Source: Peptoniphilus pacaensis (GTDB lineage Bacteria > Bacillota > Clostridia > Tissierellales > Peptoniphilaceae). From it: a stretch of 64,000 nt of DNA. The stretch is taken from contig NZ_FLQT01000003.1 in NCBI RefSeq assembly GCF_900088125.1, positions 310,001 through 374,000 of the forward strand. The letters run 5' to 3'. Below are positions 9,279-18,274 of this stretch, piece after piece. The notes below the pieces were generated by a model that was not told where the DNA came from, searched no databases, and saw nothing but the letters and a program-made list of their open reading frames with translations. Made by a program: the position numbers and the translations under genes. Position 1 is the stretch's first letter, and each line of letters opens with the position of its first letter.

Positions 9279-10169
9279 TTAATTGACATACTGCTTGATG
9301 TAGCCGAAATAGCTCGCCGGATCCATGGATAAATCCATGGCATCGTCCCCGTCGGGATAGGGAATGTAAATCCAGAGATCCGTATTTCCTCCGCTGAAGA
9401 CATCGCCGTAAATTTTATCTACGTTTGTAGGATTGAAAGTCAGATTCAAGACGCCGGCCGCCTCGTCGTAATTGCAGTCCATGGCGGTAATCACTCGAAT
9501 CGTCTCCAGATCCACATAGACCTCCCCATCTTCCACAATAGGCTGAGTCTTCAGACGATAACAGGGATTGAACTGCTCGTGATTTTCTTCCATAATGCCG
9601 TATTCGGGAAAGTAATCCAGGCGGTTCATGGTGTAGCACGGAGTGCCGAAATTATTACTCACACGAGTATACCCGCGGCTCGGAACGTCGTCGTCGAATT
9701 CTGCCATGACGGCCCCATTTCCCGCCCGGGTAATGGCCATGGCGGGAAACAAGAGGGTGTCTCCTCGCTTCTTCGGCCGGTAATCTTCCAAAAGCACATT
9801 GCCGTCGACGACGATGCGAACGGTGTCGGACACTCTGCCCTCTCCCTGCGCCGAGGCGTCGGCGGTTTCCGAAGCCGTCACTTGATTCGTATTGGCATTG
9901 GCGTCAAATTCTTCATCGGACTCATCGGCTATGTAATATAACACGCTCAATACCAGAATAATCACACCGACGAGAATAATGCAGCCGCATCCCCGGGATT
10001 CCTTATCTTTCTTTTTCGGATCCTGATAATACCTGACTTCCCCTTTCGGAACATTCGCCTTCGGCGCCGCCGGCTCCGGCGCTTTCTTCGCTTCGGGAAG
10101 GGGCGTGCCACATCGGGTGCAGAATGAATTCTCCGCTAAATTATCGTAGTGACACTTGGGACATAACAT
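9279..10169 (-). CDS. Membrane protein with N-terminal zinc ribbon and extracellular stalk-like domain (copy 1)
   Basis: 296 residues. The zinc ribbon is at the very start (Cys3, Cys6, Cys17, Cys20). A Pro/Ala/Lys linker, a membrane helix at about 62-81, an Asp/Asn/Thr linker and an outside domain follow. The outside part has the beta pattern of copper-amine-oxidase N-terminal (stalk) domains, for example VYVDLETIRVITAMDCNYD near its end. The start is placed at 10169 because AAGGAGGAG lies just before that ATG and inside the upstream alternative. It is probably transcribed with the 1044-residue gene, whose zinc ribbon also faces the cytoplasm. The copy at 22242-23132 differs by about seven residues. 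Confidence 0.7.
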   Translation of the reverse strand: MLCPKCHYDNLAENSFCTRCGTPLPEAKKAPEPAAPKANVPKGEVRYYQDPKKKDKESRGCGCIILVGVIILVLSVLYYIADESDEEFDANANTNQVTASETADASAQGEGRVSDTVRIVVDGNVLLEDYRPKKRGDTLLFPAMAITRAGNGAVMAEFDDDVPSRGYTRVSNNFGTPCYTMNRLDYFPEYGIMEENHEQFNPCYRLKTQPIVEDGEVYVDLETIRVITAMDCNYDEAAGVLNLTFNPTNVDKIYGDVFSGGNTDLWIYIPYPDGDDAMDLSMDPASYFGYIKQYVN

Positions 10170-10336
10170 ACTCTCCTCCTTCATGAAATCCATGCCTTTT
10201 CTTTCCGCGGATTCGTCTTCATGACCATTTCAGACACTCCCCCAAGCGGAAAACTCTCACTCTCTTTTATGTACGATTTCATTATATCGAAATTTCTAAT
10301 GATTTTCAGCTTTGGCAAATAATAAAAGTGCATTGC

Positions 10337-10492
<156 letters not shown>

Positions 10493-10498
10493 AAATAA

Positions 10499-10530
10499 TT
10501 CCTCTACCCACATAGGTAGAGGATTTTTCT
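10499..10530. terminator. Terminator, second copy
   Basis: Stem CCTCTACC/GGTAGAGG with a T run, equivalent to the element at 6068-6103. It now follows the orphaned 3' end of the disrupted giant gene. Confidence 0.8.
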
Positions 10531-10554
10531 TTATCCTATGAATTTGTATTGCCT

Positions 10555-10754
10555 TTAGTTGAAGCGGCGGCCGCATTTTCCGCAGAACAGGGCGCCCGCT
10601 TCCCGCTTGCTGCCGCAGCGGGGACAGAATTTATCCGCTTCGACGGCAGCATCCGATTCGCCCCGCTCTTCGCCTTTCCCTTCTTCGATGAGGGCGGCTT
10701 CCTCCGCCTCTTTGCGAGCTTTTTCTTCCGCTTTCTTTGCCTCCTCTTTCATTT
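10555..10754 (-). pseudogene. 3' remnant of the second giant zinc-ribbon gene
   Basis: Encodes the last stretch of the 1044-residue protein, from about residue 963: part of the coiled coil and the complete zinc ribbon CPRCGSKREAGALFCGKCG, ending in the same stop context. One block of the octad repeat is missing compared with copy 1. It stops matching at 10754, where AT-rich DNA begins. A short frame with its own ATG persists (67 codons), but there is no sign of a promoter or good RBS. Confidence 0.85.
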
Positions 10755-11179
10755 TATTCAACTGGTACTATGTAGTTTTTTTACCTGCCACATTCGCATT
10801 AATCAGTGCAACAGCTGTTAATATAGATAACGGAAAGCACGGACTTCGTGCAATCTGTTGTCTATCAGTTTCTCAAGGAAAAATATGGAGCTCTAAACTT
10901 TTGGTTGTATTAGGATATGCTCTTCTTTCCTGTTTTCTATTAAGTGTTGCTGTGGTTTGTATACCATTTATTTTTAGTTTGTTTGGAATTAATCAAATTA
11001 AGCAATTAAGTATTGCTTCAATATTTTTAGGGATTTTAGTCGTGTTTGTTACAACCATGTGGCAAATCCCTTTTAGTTTTATAATTTCAAAAAAATTAGG
11101 GGTGATCTTTTCGGTATTGGTCAATTTAGCTATTTCTTTTTCAGGTGTATTTTTAGCACTAAAACCATATTGCTTGTAA
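10755..11179 (+). pseudogene. Fragment of a lantibiotic-immunity ABC permease (MutE/EpiE/MutG type)
   Basis: From the island edge an open frame encodes about 140 residues (LFNWYYVVFLPATFALISA, then CCLSVSQGKIWSSKLLVVLG) with four hydrophobic segments. This pattern matches the middle of lantibiotic-immunity permeases, which are normally about 240-250 residues. The 5' part is missing because the island boundary cuts it, and a stop at 11177-11179 ends it before the usual C-terminus. No partner ATPase or lantibiotic gene is present, so it is a relic. Confidence 0.6.
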
Positions 11180-11300
11180 GTAGGGATAAGAAAATGGGAA
11201 AATTTCGCAAAACCCCTAGGAGTCTTGTTTGCTATGTTTATTTTTAATGGTTTTTAGTTATTTTAGTTTTGATCTTTTATTAGCGTTTAAGTATTGATTT

Positions 11301-11336
11301 TTAAATAAAAAGAGAGACTCGAGTTAACAAGTCTCC
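11301..11336 (-). terminator. Terminator of the iron-uptake operon
   Basis: On the minus strand the stem GAGACT/AGTCTC with a 10-base loop is followed by TCTTTTTATT. It lies 25-60 bases after the last permease stop. Confidence 0.75.
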
Positions 11337-11360
11337 CCAAAATTTGACAAATAACCTATT

Positions 11361-12563
11361 TTAATCATTATCTCTTTGCATCAATAATAATTCTACTTTG
11401 TTTATTTTATTAATAGCAATAATTGAAGATATTGGACCTAACAAGGTTCCCAAAATTATTACTATCATTAACATTAAAATCATAAGGAATATATTCGGTC
11501 TTAAAAAAGGCATATTCAAAACTGATGAAAATATATTATTGAAAGTTATACTTAAAACAAAGGAAAGCACAGAACCTATGACTGCACCTGTTCCATTAAT
11601 TAGCATAGATTCAACAAGAACTACTTCACTGAGTTTTTTCTTTGTTGCTCCTAATATCCTTATGGTTGCAAATTCTCTTTTCCTTTCCTTAACTGATAAG
11701 GTATTTACAAGACTTAAAATAAAGAAAGCTAGTATCCAAATCAAAGCTATCAATATATACACATATACAAGCATGTTTTTTGCTGAATCTGAAACTTCTG
11801 TCATTATTTTTCTTGGTAATAAAGGATACACTTTTTCTTTTTTAAATTCTTCTTTAATAAGTTTTTGAATTGTTTTTGGATCTTTGTTTTTTTCAACTTT
11901 TACTAAAATAGAAGATATATCATCTTTTTTTGCCACCGGATGATTAATTATCTTTTCATATTCCTTGGCTAATCTATGAGTTTCTTCTATTGTCATAAAA
12001 ACTGAATTATCAAAACCCATGCCAGTTTTTGCAAGCCTACCTCTTATCTCAAATTCTTGATTAAAAAATTTAACCTTATGATTAATAGTCCCCACAATGT
12101 TAGCACCTACAACAACTTGCCCAGCTTTAATTGGAGTTTTAATCTGCTTTTCAAGCCAAGGTTTAACGCTAAAGTCATCAGAAAAGTCAATTCCTATAAC
12201 TTGAATGGGAAAAGAACAGCATCCAGCAGAAAGTGTAGCTAGATAAACTTGACCACAGGCTTTTTCAACTCCTGGTACTTTTTTTACTCTATTTAATATA
12301 TCCTTGTCAAAAAAGAATGTATTAGGTTCTCCCCTTAATATTGCACCTGTAATTTTGGAATCATAACCTTCTGGGACTACTATAATGTCTGCTCCCATCC
12401 TATCTGATAGAGATTTCATGCCGTTTTTAAGAGAAAAAATTATAAATGATGACATGAATAAAATAAAAGTTAAAATTCCTACAAGTAAAATCAAGGTAAT
12501 TGACCTTGCCTTTTTATTTTCTATATTCTTTTTTGCTAAATTAATTGTGTATAAATCTTTCAT
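11361..12563 (-). CDS. FtsX/MacB-like ABC permease, last gene of the iron operon
   Basis: 400 residues. One membrane helix near residue 30, a long extracytoplasmic (MacB periplasmic core-like) region, and three helices after residue 270. An unusual Cys pair, AGCCSFPIQVIGID, sits near residue 112. The start ATG shares one base with the stop of the FMN-binding lipoprotein gene. It is the third permease of this type in the operon. Since there are two ATPases, this permease may form a second, homodimeric transporter with one of them. The substrate is unknown; iron or a reductant partner are likely from context. Confidence 0.75.
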   Translation of the reverse strand: MKDLYTINLAKKNIENKKARSITLILLVGILTFILFMSSFIIFSLKNGMKSLSDRMGADIIVVPEGYDSKITGAILRGEPNTFFFDKDILNRVKKVPGVEKACGQVYLATLSAGCCSFPIQVIGIDFSDDFSVKPWLEKQIKTPIKAGQVVVGANIVGTINHKVKFFNQEFEIRGRLAKTGMGFDNSVFMTIEETHRLAKEYEKIINHPVAKKDDISSILVKVEKNKDPKTIQKLIKEEFKKEKVYPLLPRKIMTEVSDSAKNMLVYVYILIALIWILAFFILSLVNTLSVKERKREFATIRILGATKKKLSEVVLVESMLINGTGAVIGSVLSFVLSITFNNIFSSVLNMPFLRPNIFLMILMLMIVIILGTLLGPISSIIAINKINKVELLLMQRDND

Positions 12564-12988
12564 TATTTTGCACCATCAAGTGCATTATTGCAAGCTTCTA
12601 TAAATTGCTTGTAAGTTTCTGTTGCCCCCGAAATAACGTCCACTCCTTCAGGATTTCCTTTTTCCACTAATCTATCTGGGTATGACTTTGCAAGATTTAT
12701 AGCTTGTTGGGCTATCTTATATAGTCCTTCATTTTGGTTTTGACAATAAGATTCATCCTTTTCTTTTCCATCTCCATCAATGTTTTGCATTGTACAAGAT
12801 TCAATCTTATTGTCTTTAACACTTATATCCACCTTTACAAGTCCGCCTCTTTCATCTTTGGCAGATTCTCCATGATATGTGCCGTCTTTATAGCTTACGC
12901 TTGGAGCTTCTTCTTTTTTATCTCCTCCACAAGCAACTAGGACAAGCCCCAAAGAAAAAATTATTAATACATTCAAAAATTTTCTCAT
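12563..12988 (-). CDS. FMN-binding-domain lipoprotein
   Basis: 141 residues. Lipoprotein signal with Cys20 (LVLVAC), then one FMN-binding domain. The covalent-flavin motif VISGATET is at 118-125, with Thr123 as the expected FMN phosphothreonine. Such proteins are flavinylated outside the membrane by an ApbE-type transferase, which is not in this window. In Gram-positives they carry extracellular electron flow. Here the gene is embedded between the MacB-like transporter and an extra permease in an FTR1/P19 operon. Reduction of ferric iron, or electron exchange with the DUF2318 protein, is a reasonable guess. The 4-base overlap with the ATPase gene supports co-translation. Confidence 0.85.
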   Translation of the reverse strand: MRKFLNVLIIFSLGLVLVACGGDKKEEAPSVSYKDGTYHGESAKDERGGLVKVDISVKDNKIESCTMQNIDGDGKEKDESYCQNQNEGLYKIAQQAINLAKSYPDRLVEKGNPEGVDVISGATETYKQFIEACNNALDGAK

Positions 12989-13704
12989 ATAAACTCCTTA
13001 AGTTTTTCATCTTTTTTTACAGAATCAAGAACTGGTCTTTTTCTTTTCATTTTTTCTTCTTTTGAAATTTTACCATGTTCAAGAGTTATCATTCTTTCAG
13101 ATTCTTCACCGACTTCAGGGTCGTGAGTTACAACAATAATTGTTGATCCTGCATTGTGAAGTTTTTCAAATATGTCAAGAACTATATATTCATTCTTTTC
13201 ATCCAAATTTCCTGTGGGTTCATCGGCTAAAAGTATTGTAGGATGATTAATAAGAGCTCTGGCAATGCATACTCTTTGTTGTTCCCCACCTGATAATTGG
13301 TTGGGTAAGTGCTTGGCTCTATCAGCAAGACCTACTGCAGCCAAAGCTTCCATTGCTTCTTGTGCATCTGGCATAGAATGATAATATTGTGACATCATTA
13401 CATTTTCCAAAGCACTTAAATAATTAACTAAATGAAATTGTTGGAAAATAAGTCCTATCTTATCCCTTCTAATAACTGTTAGTTCCTTAGGTGATTTTTT
13501 TGCTATATCTTCACCATCCAAAATAACTTCGCCAAGTGAAGGTTTATCCATGGCACCAATAATATTCATCATTGTTGTTTTACCAGAACCTGATGGACCC
13601 ATTATAGAAATCCATTCGCCCTTTTCTACACTTAAATTGATTTTGTCAAGGGCTTTAAGTTCACCATAAATTTTTGAAACATCAACGAGTTTTAATATAT
13701 CCAT
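12985..13704 (-). CDS. MacB/LolD-type ABC ATPase of the iron operon (FetD-like)
   Basis: 239 residues. Walker A GPSGSGKT near 37, Q-loop FQQFHLV, signature LSGGEQQR near 140, Walker B ILLADEPTGNLD near 162 and switch THD. A Lys/Arg-rich tail (KMKRKRP) follows the domain. It lies 11 bases after two MacB-like permeases, matching the order permease-permease-ATPase in the P19-linked loci of Campylobacter and the E. coli fetMP-fetABCDEF operon. In those systems this ATPase drives the step associated with P19-bound iron. Confidence 0.85.
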   Translation of the reverse strand: MDILKLVDVSKIYGELKALDKINLSVEKGEWISIMGPSGSGKTTMMNIIGAMDKPSLGEVILDGEDIAKKSPKELTVIRRDKIGLIFQQFHLVNYLSALENVMMSQYYHSMPDAQEAMEALAAVGLADRAKHLPNQLSGGEQQRVCIARALINHPTILLADEPTGNLDEKNEYIVLDIFEKLHNAGSTIIVVTHDPEVGEESERMITLEHGKISKEEKMKRKRPVLDSVKKDEKLKEFI

Positions 13705-13715
13705 AAAATTCCTTT

Positions 13716-14864
13716 CTATTCTCCACGAAGCACTAAAGCTGGATCAATATCAACAGTTTTAGATACTGGTATTAAAGATGCAACTATAGTTATTACTATA
13801 CAGACAATAATTGTCATAGGTACTAAAAGAGGCAAGAAACTTACCTTTCTAGCAAATACCGAAATACTTACTCTATTGGCAAATATATATCCTAATACAA
13901 CACCTAGAAGTCCACCAAAAACCCCCAAAAATGCTCCTTCACCTAAAAAGTCAACGATTACTGACGAATTTGTGGCGCCCAAAGCTTTCTTAAGACCTAT
14001 TTCTTTACGTCTTTCAGTTACAACTGCCATCATTGTTGTGGATACACATATCATCATTATGAATAATACTATTATCGTTACAATGAAGACAAGAGCTTGT
14101 AATTTATTCAAAACTATATCTTGTGAGGCGGTAACTCTTTTTACCATTTGTGGAGTTAGAGATCCATCCTTTTGTGAAATATTTGATACTATTTTTGAAA
14201 GTTCATTTTGTTCAGCTTCTATTGAATATTCTATGACATCAAAATTTTTGTCTTTAACAAGCTGTGAAATATCATCAATACTCATAAAAATAAGTTCTTC
14301 TTCTTTACCACCTGTTGTTACAACTCCTGAAACAACAAAATTAGTATCTATAGAACCTTCTCCATTAACTTTGGGAGTATTTATAATAATTTTATCTCCC
14401 TCTTTTAATTCCAAAGCCTTTGAAACTTCATTACCTATTAAAACTTCTCTCGATTTTTCAGGCCATGAACCGTCAATAAGCCAGTATGGAGAATTTTCTT
14501 TCGCTCCCTTTAAATCTGTACCTGCAAGCATATAAGGTTGTTCATTAATTTTTGCATTTGTATAAATATAGGGTGCCTGACCGACAAGCTTTCCTGAAGG
14601 AATTAACGATTTAACTTCATCTAACTGTTCATTGGTGATTTTTTTATCAGGGTTAGTGGGAATTACCAACATATTTGCACCATAAGACCTAAACTCCTTA
14701 CCCATTTGTCTAGGAATATCATAGTAAATAGTAACAAGTCCTGAAATAATTGTTGCTCCCATAGCTATAGCAAGTAGTGCTGTTAACATTCTTGCACGTC
14801 TCCTTGCCAAGGAAGTTATTATCATTTTTAAGTGAAATTTATTTTTACTTTGTTTATCTGCCAT
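13716..14864 (-). CDS. MacB-like ABC permease of the iron operon (FetC-like)
   Basis: 382 residues with the MacB/FtsX layout: basic cytoplasmic start, helix near 35, extracytoplasmic core (about 60-250), and three C-terminal helices. The conserved EIGLKKALGATNSS loop lies near 290. The start overlaps the preceding permease gene by 11 bases. Paired with 14854-16137 it would form the heterodimeric membrane part of the FetBCD-like transporter. Confidence 0.8.
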   Translation of the reverse strand: MADKQSKNKFHLKMIITSLARRRARMLTALLAIAMGATIISGLVTIYYDIPRQMGKEFRSYGANMLVIPTNPDKKITNEQLDEVKSLIPSGKLVGQAPYIYTNAKINEQPYMLAGTDLKGAKENSPYWLIDGSWPEKSREVLIGNEVSKALELKEGDKIIINTPKVNGEGSIDTNFVVSGVVTTGGKEEELIFMSIDDISQLVKDKNFDVIEYSIEAEQNELSKIVSNISQKDGSLTPQMVKRVTASQDIVLNKLQALVFIVTIIVLFIMMICVSTTMMAVVTERRKEIGLKKALGATNSSVIVDFLGEGAFLGVFGGLLGVVLGYIFANRVSISVFARKVSFLPLLVPMTIIVCIVITIVASLIPVSKTVDIDPALVLRGE

Positions 14865-16137
14865 GTAGTACCTCCGTTGGATTTAAATTCAAAAGGTATC
14901 TTATAGCTGGTATTGAACCCAATATTGTAACAAGAATAATAAGTATTGCTACAATAGGAACTACCATAGCTGTTGGAGCTATTGCTGAGCCAAAAACTGT
15001 TAGACCAATAATCTGAGTAAGTAGCAGACCAACACCGTAACCTATAACTGTTCCAAATATCGCTGTCAAAATTATTTCCACAAGAATTATGCCAATTATC
15101 CTTCCATTTGACGCCCCTATAGCTTTTTGAAGTCCAATTTCATTAGATCTTTCCATTACAGATGCTGTAATAAGATTAGAAATACCAAAGCCTGAACCAA
15201 TCAAAGTCAATACTGTAATTAAAACCATAAGAAGAGTAGTCTTATTTAAAATATCTCCTTCACTTTCTGCAACTTGGCGAATTGGCTTAGCTACAGAATC
15301 AGTCATTACTTCTGTTATTTGATAACAAATAGCAGAAACATAAGCTGTACAATACCATACTTCCCGTTCCTTAATAGTTAAAGATAGTGGGTTTTTGGCA
15401 GCCTTTCTTGCTAAGTCATTGTCTGGTGTAGTAAGAGCTGATACTTCAACTTTATTTACAACTCCAGTAACTCCAGCAAATTCTTGTGCTGTTTTTAAAG
15501 TAGAATATATAAACGCATCTTCATCAGAACCTGATGAGAAAATACCCTTAACTTTTAATTTTTTGTCTAAATTATTGCTTTTTAGTTGGATTTCATCACC
15601 AACTTTAAATCCATTTCTGTCTGCAAAAATCTTTCCAAGCATAACTGAATCGCTATCATTTTCTGATAACCACTCGCCTTGAACTTCCCACCAGTTTTTA
15701 AGTCTAATCATACCAGTATCAACTGATTCTCCAGTAGGCAAATCCATATGATTATTAAACCATGTTCCTACCATCTTAGTATGTTTAGAATCATTATTAC
15801 AAGAAACCCAAGTGTTAAGATATGGCGTATAGTCTACAATATTGTAAGCCCAAAAAATAGTTTTAATGTTAGGAAGTTCTGACTCCTTTAAATATTTTTG
15901 AACCTGCCCCTCTTTTTCTTGCATGCCATACAAATCATCAAGAAGGGAAGCTTCCTTAGGCAATACATTAATATTTGCTCCATAGGTCTTTAATTCTTGA
16001 TTAACTTTATCCCCAACACCGAGCATGGTATTTAACATTGAAGTGGCAAGAGAAGCTCCGAGGGCAACTGTAAATGCAATAAGAGCCATCTTTCCCTTTT
16101 GTCTAAAAAGCGCTCCTTTAACTATTCTCCAAAACAT
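14854..16137 (-). CDS. MacB-like ABC permease of the iron operon (FetB-like)
   Basis: 427 residues with the same architecture as its neighbour. An N-terminal helix follows KGALFRQKGKM, a long outside core spans about 45-300, and the NEIGLQKAIGASNGR loop precedes the last helices. It directly follows the DUF2318 gene with 8 bases between. The order DUF2318, permease, permease, ATPase equals FetA, FetB, FetC, FetD. Confidence 0.8.
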   Translation of the reverse strand: MFWRIVKGALFRQKGKMALIAFTVALGASLATSMLNTMLGVGDKVNQELKTYGANINVLPKEASLLDDLYGMQEKEGQVQKYLKESELPNIKTIFWAYNIVDYTPYLNTWVSCNNDSKHTKMVGTWFNNHMDLPTGESVDTGMIRLKNWWEVQGEWLSENDSDSVMLGKIFADRNGFKVGDEIQLKSNNLDKKLKVKGIFSSGSDEDAFIYSTLKTAQEFAGVTGVVNKVEVSALTTPDNDLARKAAKNPLSLTIKEREVWYCTAYVSAICYQITEVMTDSVAKPIRQVAESEGDILNKTTLLMVLITVLTLIGSGFGISNLITASVMERSNEIGLQKAIGASNGRIIGIILVEIILTAIFGTVIGYGVGLLLTQIIGLTVFGSAIAPTAMVVPIVAILIILVTILGSIPAIRYLLNLNPTEVLHGR

Positions 16138-16145
16138 AAGCCCTC

Positions 16146-17393
16146 CTACTTAAATACATAAGACAATGCCTCAAGATCTTTTGGCGCAATCTTTATCTTT
16201 TCATCATGGACAATGTATGGGAAAGGTATCGGGTTACATCCACCCTTAAAACCTATTGTACCCCTATTCATTACAACGTCGCACAACTTACAAATAACAT
16301 CATCGCCTCTTTCAAAATATCCAGATGGACCACATATCTCGCAGGCATCAAGTACAACTCCATAGGAACCTTCTGATTTTTTAATGCAGAAAAATCTCAT
16401 TTGTACACCATCCTCTGCCTTATACAAATATCTGTGCAAATGCATATCCTCTAAGCTACTTAAAGGAATAACAATCATTCCATTTTCAGTTTGATAATCT
16501 TCAGGTGGTGAAAGGGCCTGTTCCTTATTAGCATATGCCTTTCCAACCGTTAATGAAAAAGTATTAATAAATAGAACGACAAGGAAAAAAATTGCCCAAT
16601 GTCTTTTATTCTTCATACTATACTTTATTTTTCTTAACTGAGCCCTATTGCTATAATCTTCATTAACTTTAATATTTTGCTTATATAAAATTACTGGAAT
16701 AGCTATCATAATTAACATTGTTGCATATAAAAACACATTTTCGTGATTAGCTATAAATGCAATAACTCTAAAAAAGTTAACATTTCTAGGAATAATCCCT
16801 TTAGAATAAAACCTTTGAATTATGATATTAAATTGGCTGATACCCGAGCATATCAAGCTAAAAAAAACTACAATCTTTAAGTTTTTACCTTCAAGTTTAA
16901 CTGAGGACTTGTATATGGCAAGCCCTGATAAAATCATCATGATTATCCCAAAAACAAAGCCTAAAATCCTAAAAAGTACAATAGTTGAAACAGCACTTTC
17001 GCCATAATATACAAATTTGTTTGATTGGTTAAATACATACGGTAAATAATAAAAACAAATTCCTACAAGATAAACAACAACCGATGCTGAAATGAAATTA
17101 TCATAAATTTTAGCATTTATCTTATCTTCAAATATCATAAAAATTAATATTAAAAATACTGAGATAACTATGGGTACCATAGACCAGAAATTCAATTCTG
17201 TTCTATTAATAAAATTAGGTATATTTCTTATAATTATTGAAACAATTGCTGCAATTACCCCTAAAACTAAAGAAATTATAATGACATACTTTTTATTTTT
17301 GCTCTCTTTAGTTGTATAATAGGCAAGTATTAAAGAAATCATTAGAGAAAAGGCTATTCCCGCCTCCATAACTTGAATAAAAATTTTTAACAT
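16146..17393 (-). CDS. DUF2318 (FetA-like) Fe-S membrane protein
   Basis: About 415 residues. Seven to eight helices come first, then one outer helix and a C-terminal domain with cysteine pairs ACEICGPSGYFERGD and CKLCD, and the hallmark GFKGGCNPIPFPY. This C-terminal DUF2318 signature is linked to FTR1/P19 iron-uptake operons and predicted to bind a metal or Fe-S centre on the outer face. The ATG at 17393 is chosen over an upstream in-frame start because GGGGGGTGA lies right before it, and the upstream start would overlap the P19 gene by 47 bases. Confidence 0.8.
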   Translation of the reverse strand: MLKIFIQVMEAGIAFSLMISLILAYYTTKESKNKKYVIIISLVLGVIAAIVSIIIRNIPNFINRTELNFWSMVPIVISVFLILIFMIFEDKINAKIYDNFISASVVVYLVGICFYYLPYVFNQSNKFVYYGESAVSTIVLFRILGFVFGIIMMILSGLAIYKSSVKLEGKNLKIVVFFSLICSGISQFNIIIQRFYSKGIIPRNVNFFRVIAFIANHENVFLYATMLIMIAIPVILYKQNIKVNEDYSNRAQLRKIKYSMKNKRHWAIFFLVVLFINTFSLTVGKAYANKEQALSPPEDYQTENGMIVIPLSSLEDMHLHRYLYKAEDGVQMRFFCIKKSEGSYGVVLDACEICGPSGYFERGDDVICKLCDVVMNRGTIGFKGGCNPIPFPYIVHDEKIKIAPKDLEALSYVFK

Positions 17394-17417
17394 AATTTCA
17401 CCCCCCCATAAATACAT

Positions 17418-17445
17418 ATAAGGGGAACGTGAATTCCCCTTATAA
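17418..17445 (-). terminator. Intergenic hairpin in the iron operon
   Basis: An 8-bp AAGGGGAA/TTCCCCTT stem lies between the P19 and DUF2318 genes without a proper T run. It may set differential expression or protect the upstream message, giving more of the P19 and FTR1 messages than of downstream genes. Weak evidence. Confidence 0.35.
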
Positions 17446-17466
17446 ATATTATGAATTTTTAAAACT

Positions 17467-18132
17467 TTACCATTGTGGTCCGTTCCATTCGAAGTCAGTC
17501 CATTCTGCAACAAGTGGTTCTGTCCAGAATCTACCTGTTACACCAGTTTCTTTATCTACGTGTAGTAAGTAGTCATTGCCTGGTGCAGTAACTTCAAATT
17601 TTACATCATAAACGCCAACACCTTCGTCAAATTTAACATTTGCACCATAGTGTGGACCATCAGATGCGTTCATTGGCATGAAAGAAACTTCTTGAACATG
17701 GTCTGAACCTTTCTTTTGTAAATAAGCTTTTACTTTTAACCATGGAACAAAATCACCAACACCATAACCTAATGTTGAACCTTCTTGTGATGCTGTAATG
17801 TCAGCTTCAATATGGCAGTCAGCTTCTTCTTTAGGAATTGAGTTTCCTGCTGGTTCCATATCAACCGGTTGGAAATATACACCAGAGATTACTAAAGGTC
17901 CTTTAGTTTGGTCATCGCCAATTGGAAATTCTTCAAATCCTGCATCTTCTCCTGGAGCTGCAGCTTTTGCATCTCCTGCTTCGTTCTTGTTTCCTTCAGC
18001 TGGTGTTTTTTCTTCTGTAGAAGTTTTAGCTGTATTATTAGCTTTTGTATCTTCTTTTTTACCACAAGCTGTAAACATTAATGCACACACAAGCGTCATA
18101 ACAACAAGAAATAAACTTTTCTTTTTTAACAT
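17467..18132 (-). CDS. P19-family iron-binding lipoprotein
   Basis: 221 residues. Lipoprotein signal with Cys23 (LMFTAC), an Ala/Glu/Lys-rich linker, then the P19/FetP beta-sandwich (Iron_transport family). Family metal-site segments are visible: VDMEPAG, DCHIEADI, and MPMNASDGPHYGANV, plus HVDKETGVTGRFW near the end. P19 dimers bind Cu and Fe outside the cell and feed ferric iron uptake. In Gram-negatives the protein is periplasmic; here it is a lipoprotein, fitting a Gram-positive host. It sits between FTR1 and DUF2318, the conserved position. Confidence 0.88.
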   Translation of the reverse strand: MLKKKSLFLVVMTLVCALMFTACGKKEDTKANNTAKTSTEEKTPAEGNKNEAGDAKAAAPGEDAGFEEFPIGDDQTKGPLVISGVYFQPVDMEPAGNSIPKEEADCHIEADITASQEGSTLGYGVGDFVPWLKVKAYLQKKGSDHVQEVSFMPMNASDGPHYGANVKFDEGVGVYDVKFEVTAPGNDYLLHVDKETGVTGRFWTEPLVAEWTDFEWNGPQW

Positions 18133-18136
18133 AATA

Positions 18137-18270
18137 TCCTCCTATTTTTTTCTTGGCTGACTTCAAGCTCAGCTCTGATTTTTTTGTTTCTATTATTTTG
18201 ATAGATAACAGAAGCAATGGTTACTACTAATAGAATAATTTGTGGAATGAGATTTTCATACCTATCGTAT
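18137..18270 (-). repeat. Tandem duplication of the FTR1 gene 3' end
   Basis: This stretch repeats 18271-18404 with a 134-base offset and only a few differences. It encodes the last 40 or so residues of FTR1 again (from YDRYENLIPQ to the stop) but without a start. It lies between the FTR1 stop and the P19 start, and the second copy preserves the intact frame of FTR1. Confidence 0.85.
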
Positions 18271-18274
18271 CCTC

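Noticed and set aside
10559-11179. Continuous 206-codon plus-strand frame across the left island border
   Set aside because: The first 65 codons are the antisense of the zinc-ribbon remnant. Only the part after 10755 is a real (truncated) gene piece, so the long frame is accidental.
17394-17513. 40 extra N-terminal codons on the DUF2318 protein
   Set aside because: They lack an RBS, overlap the P19 gene, and are hydrophilic, while the ATG at 17393 has a strong site before it.
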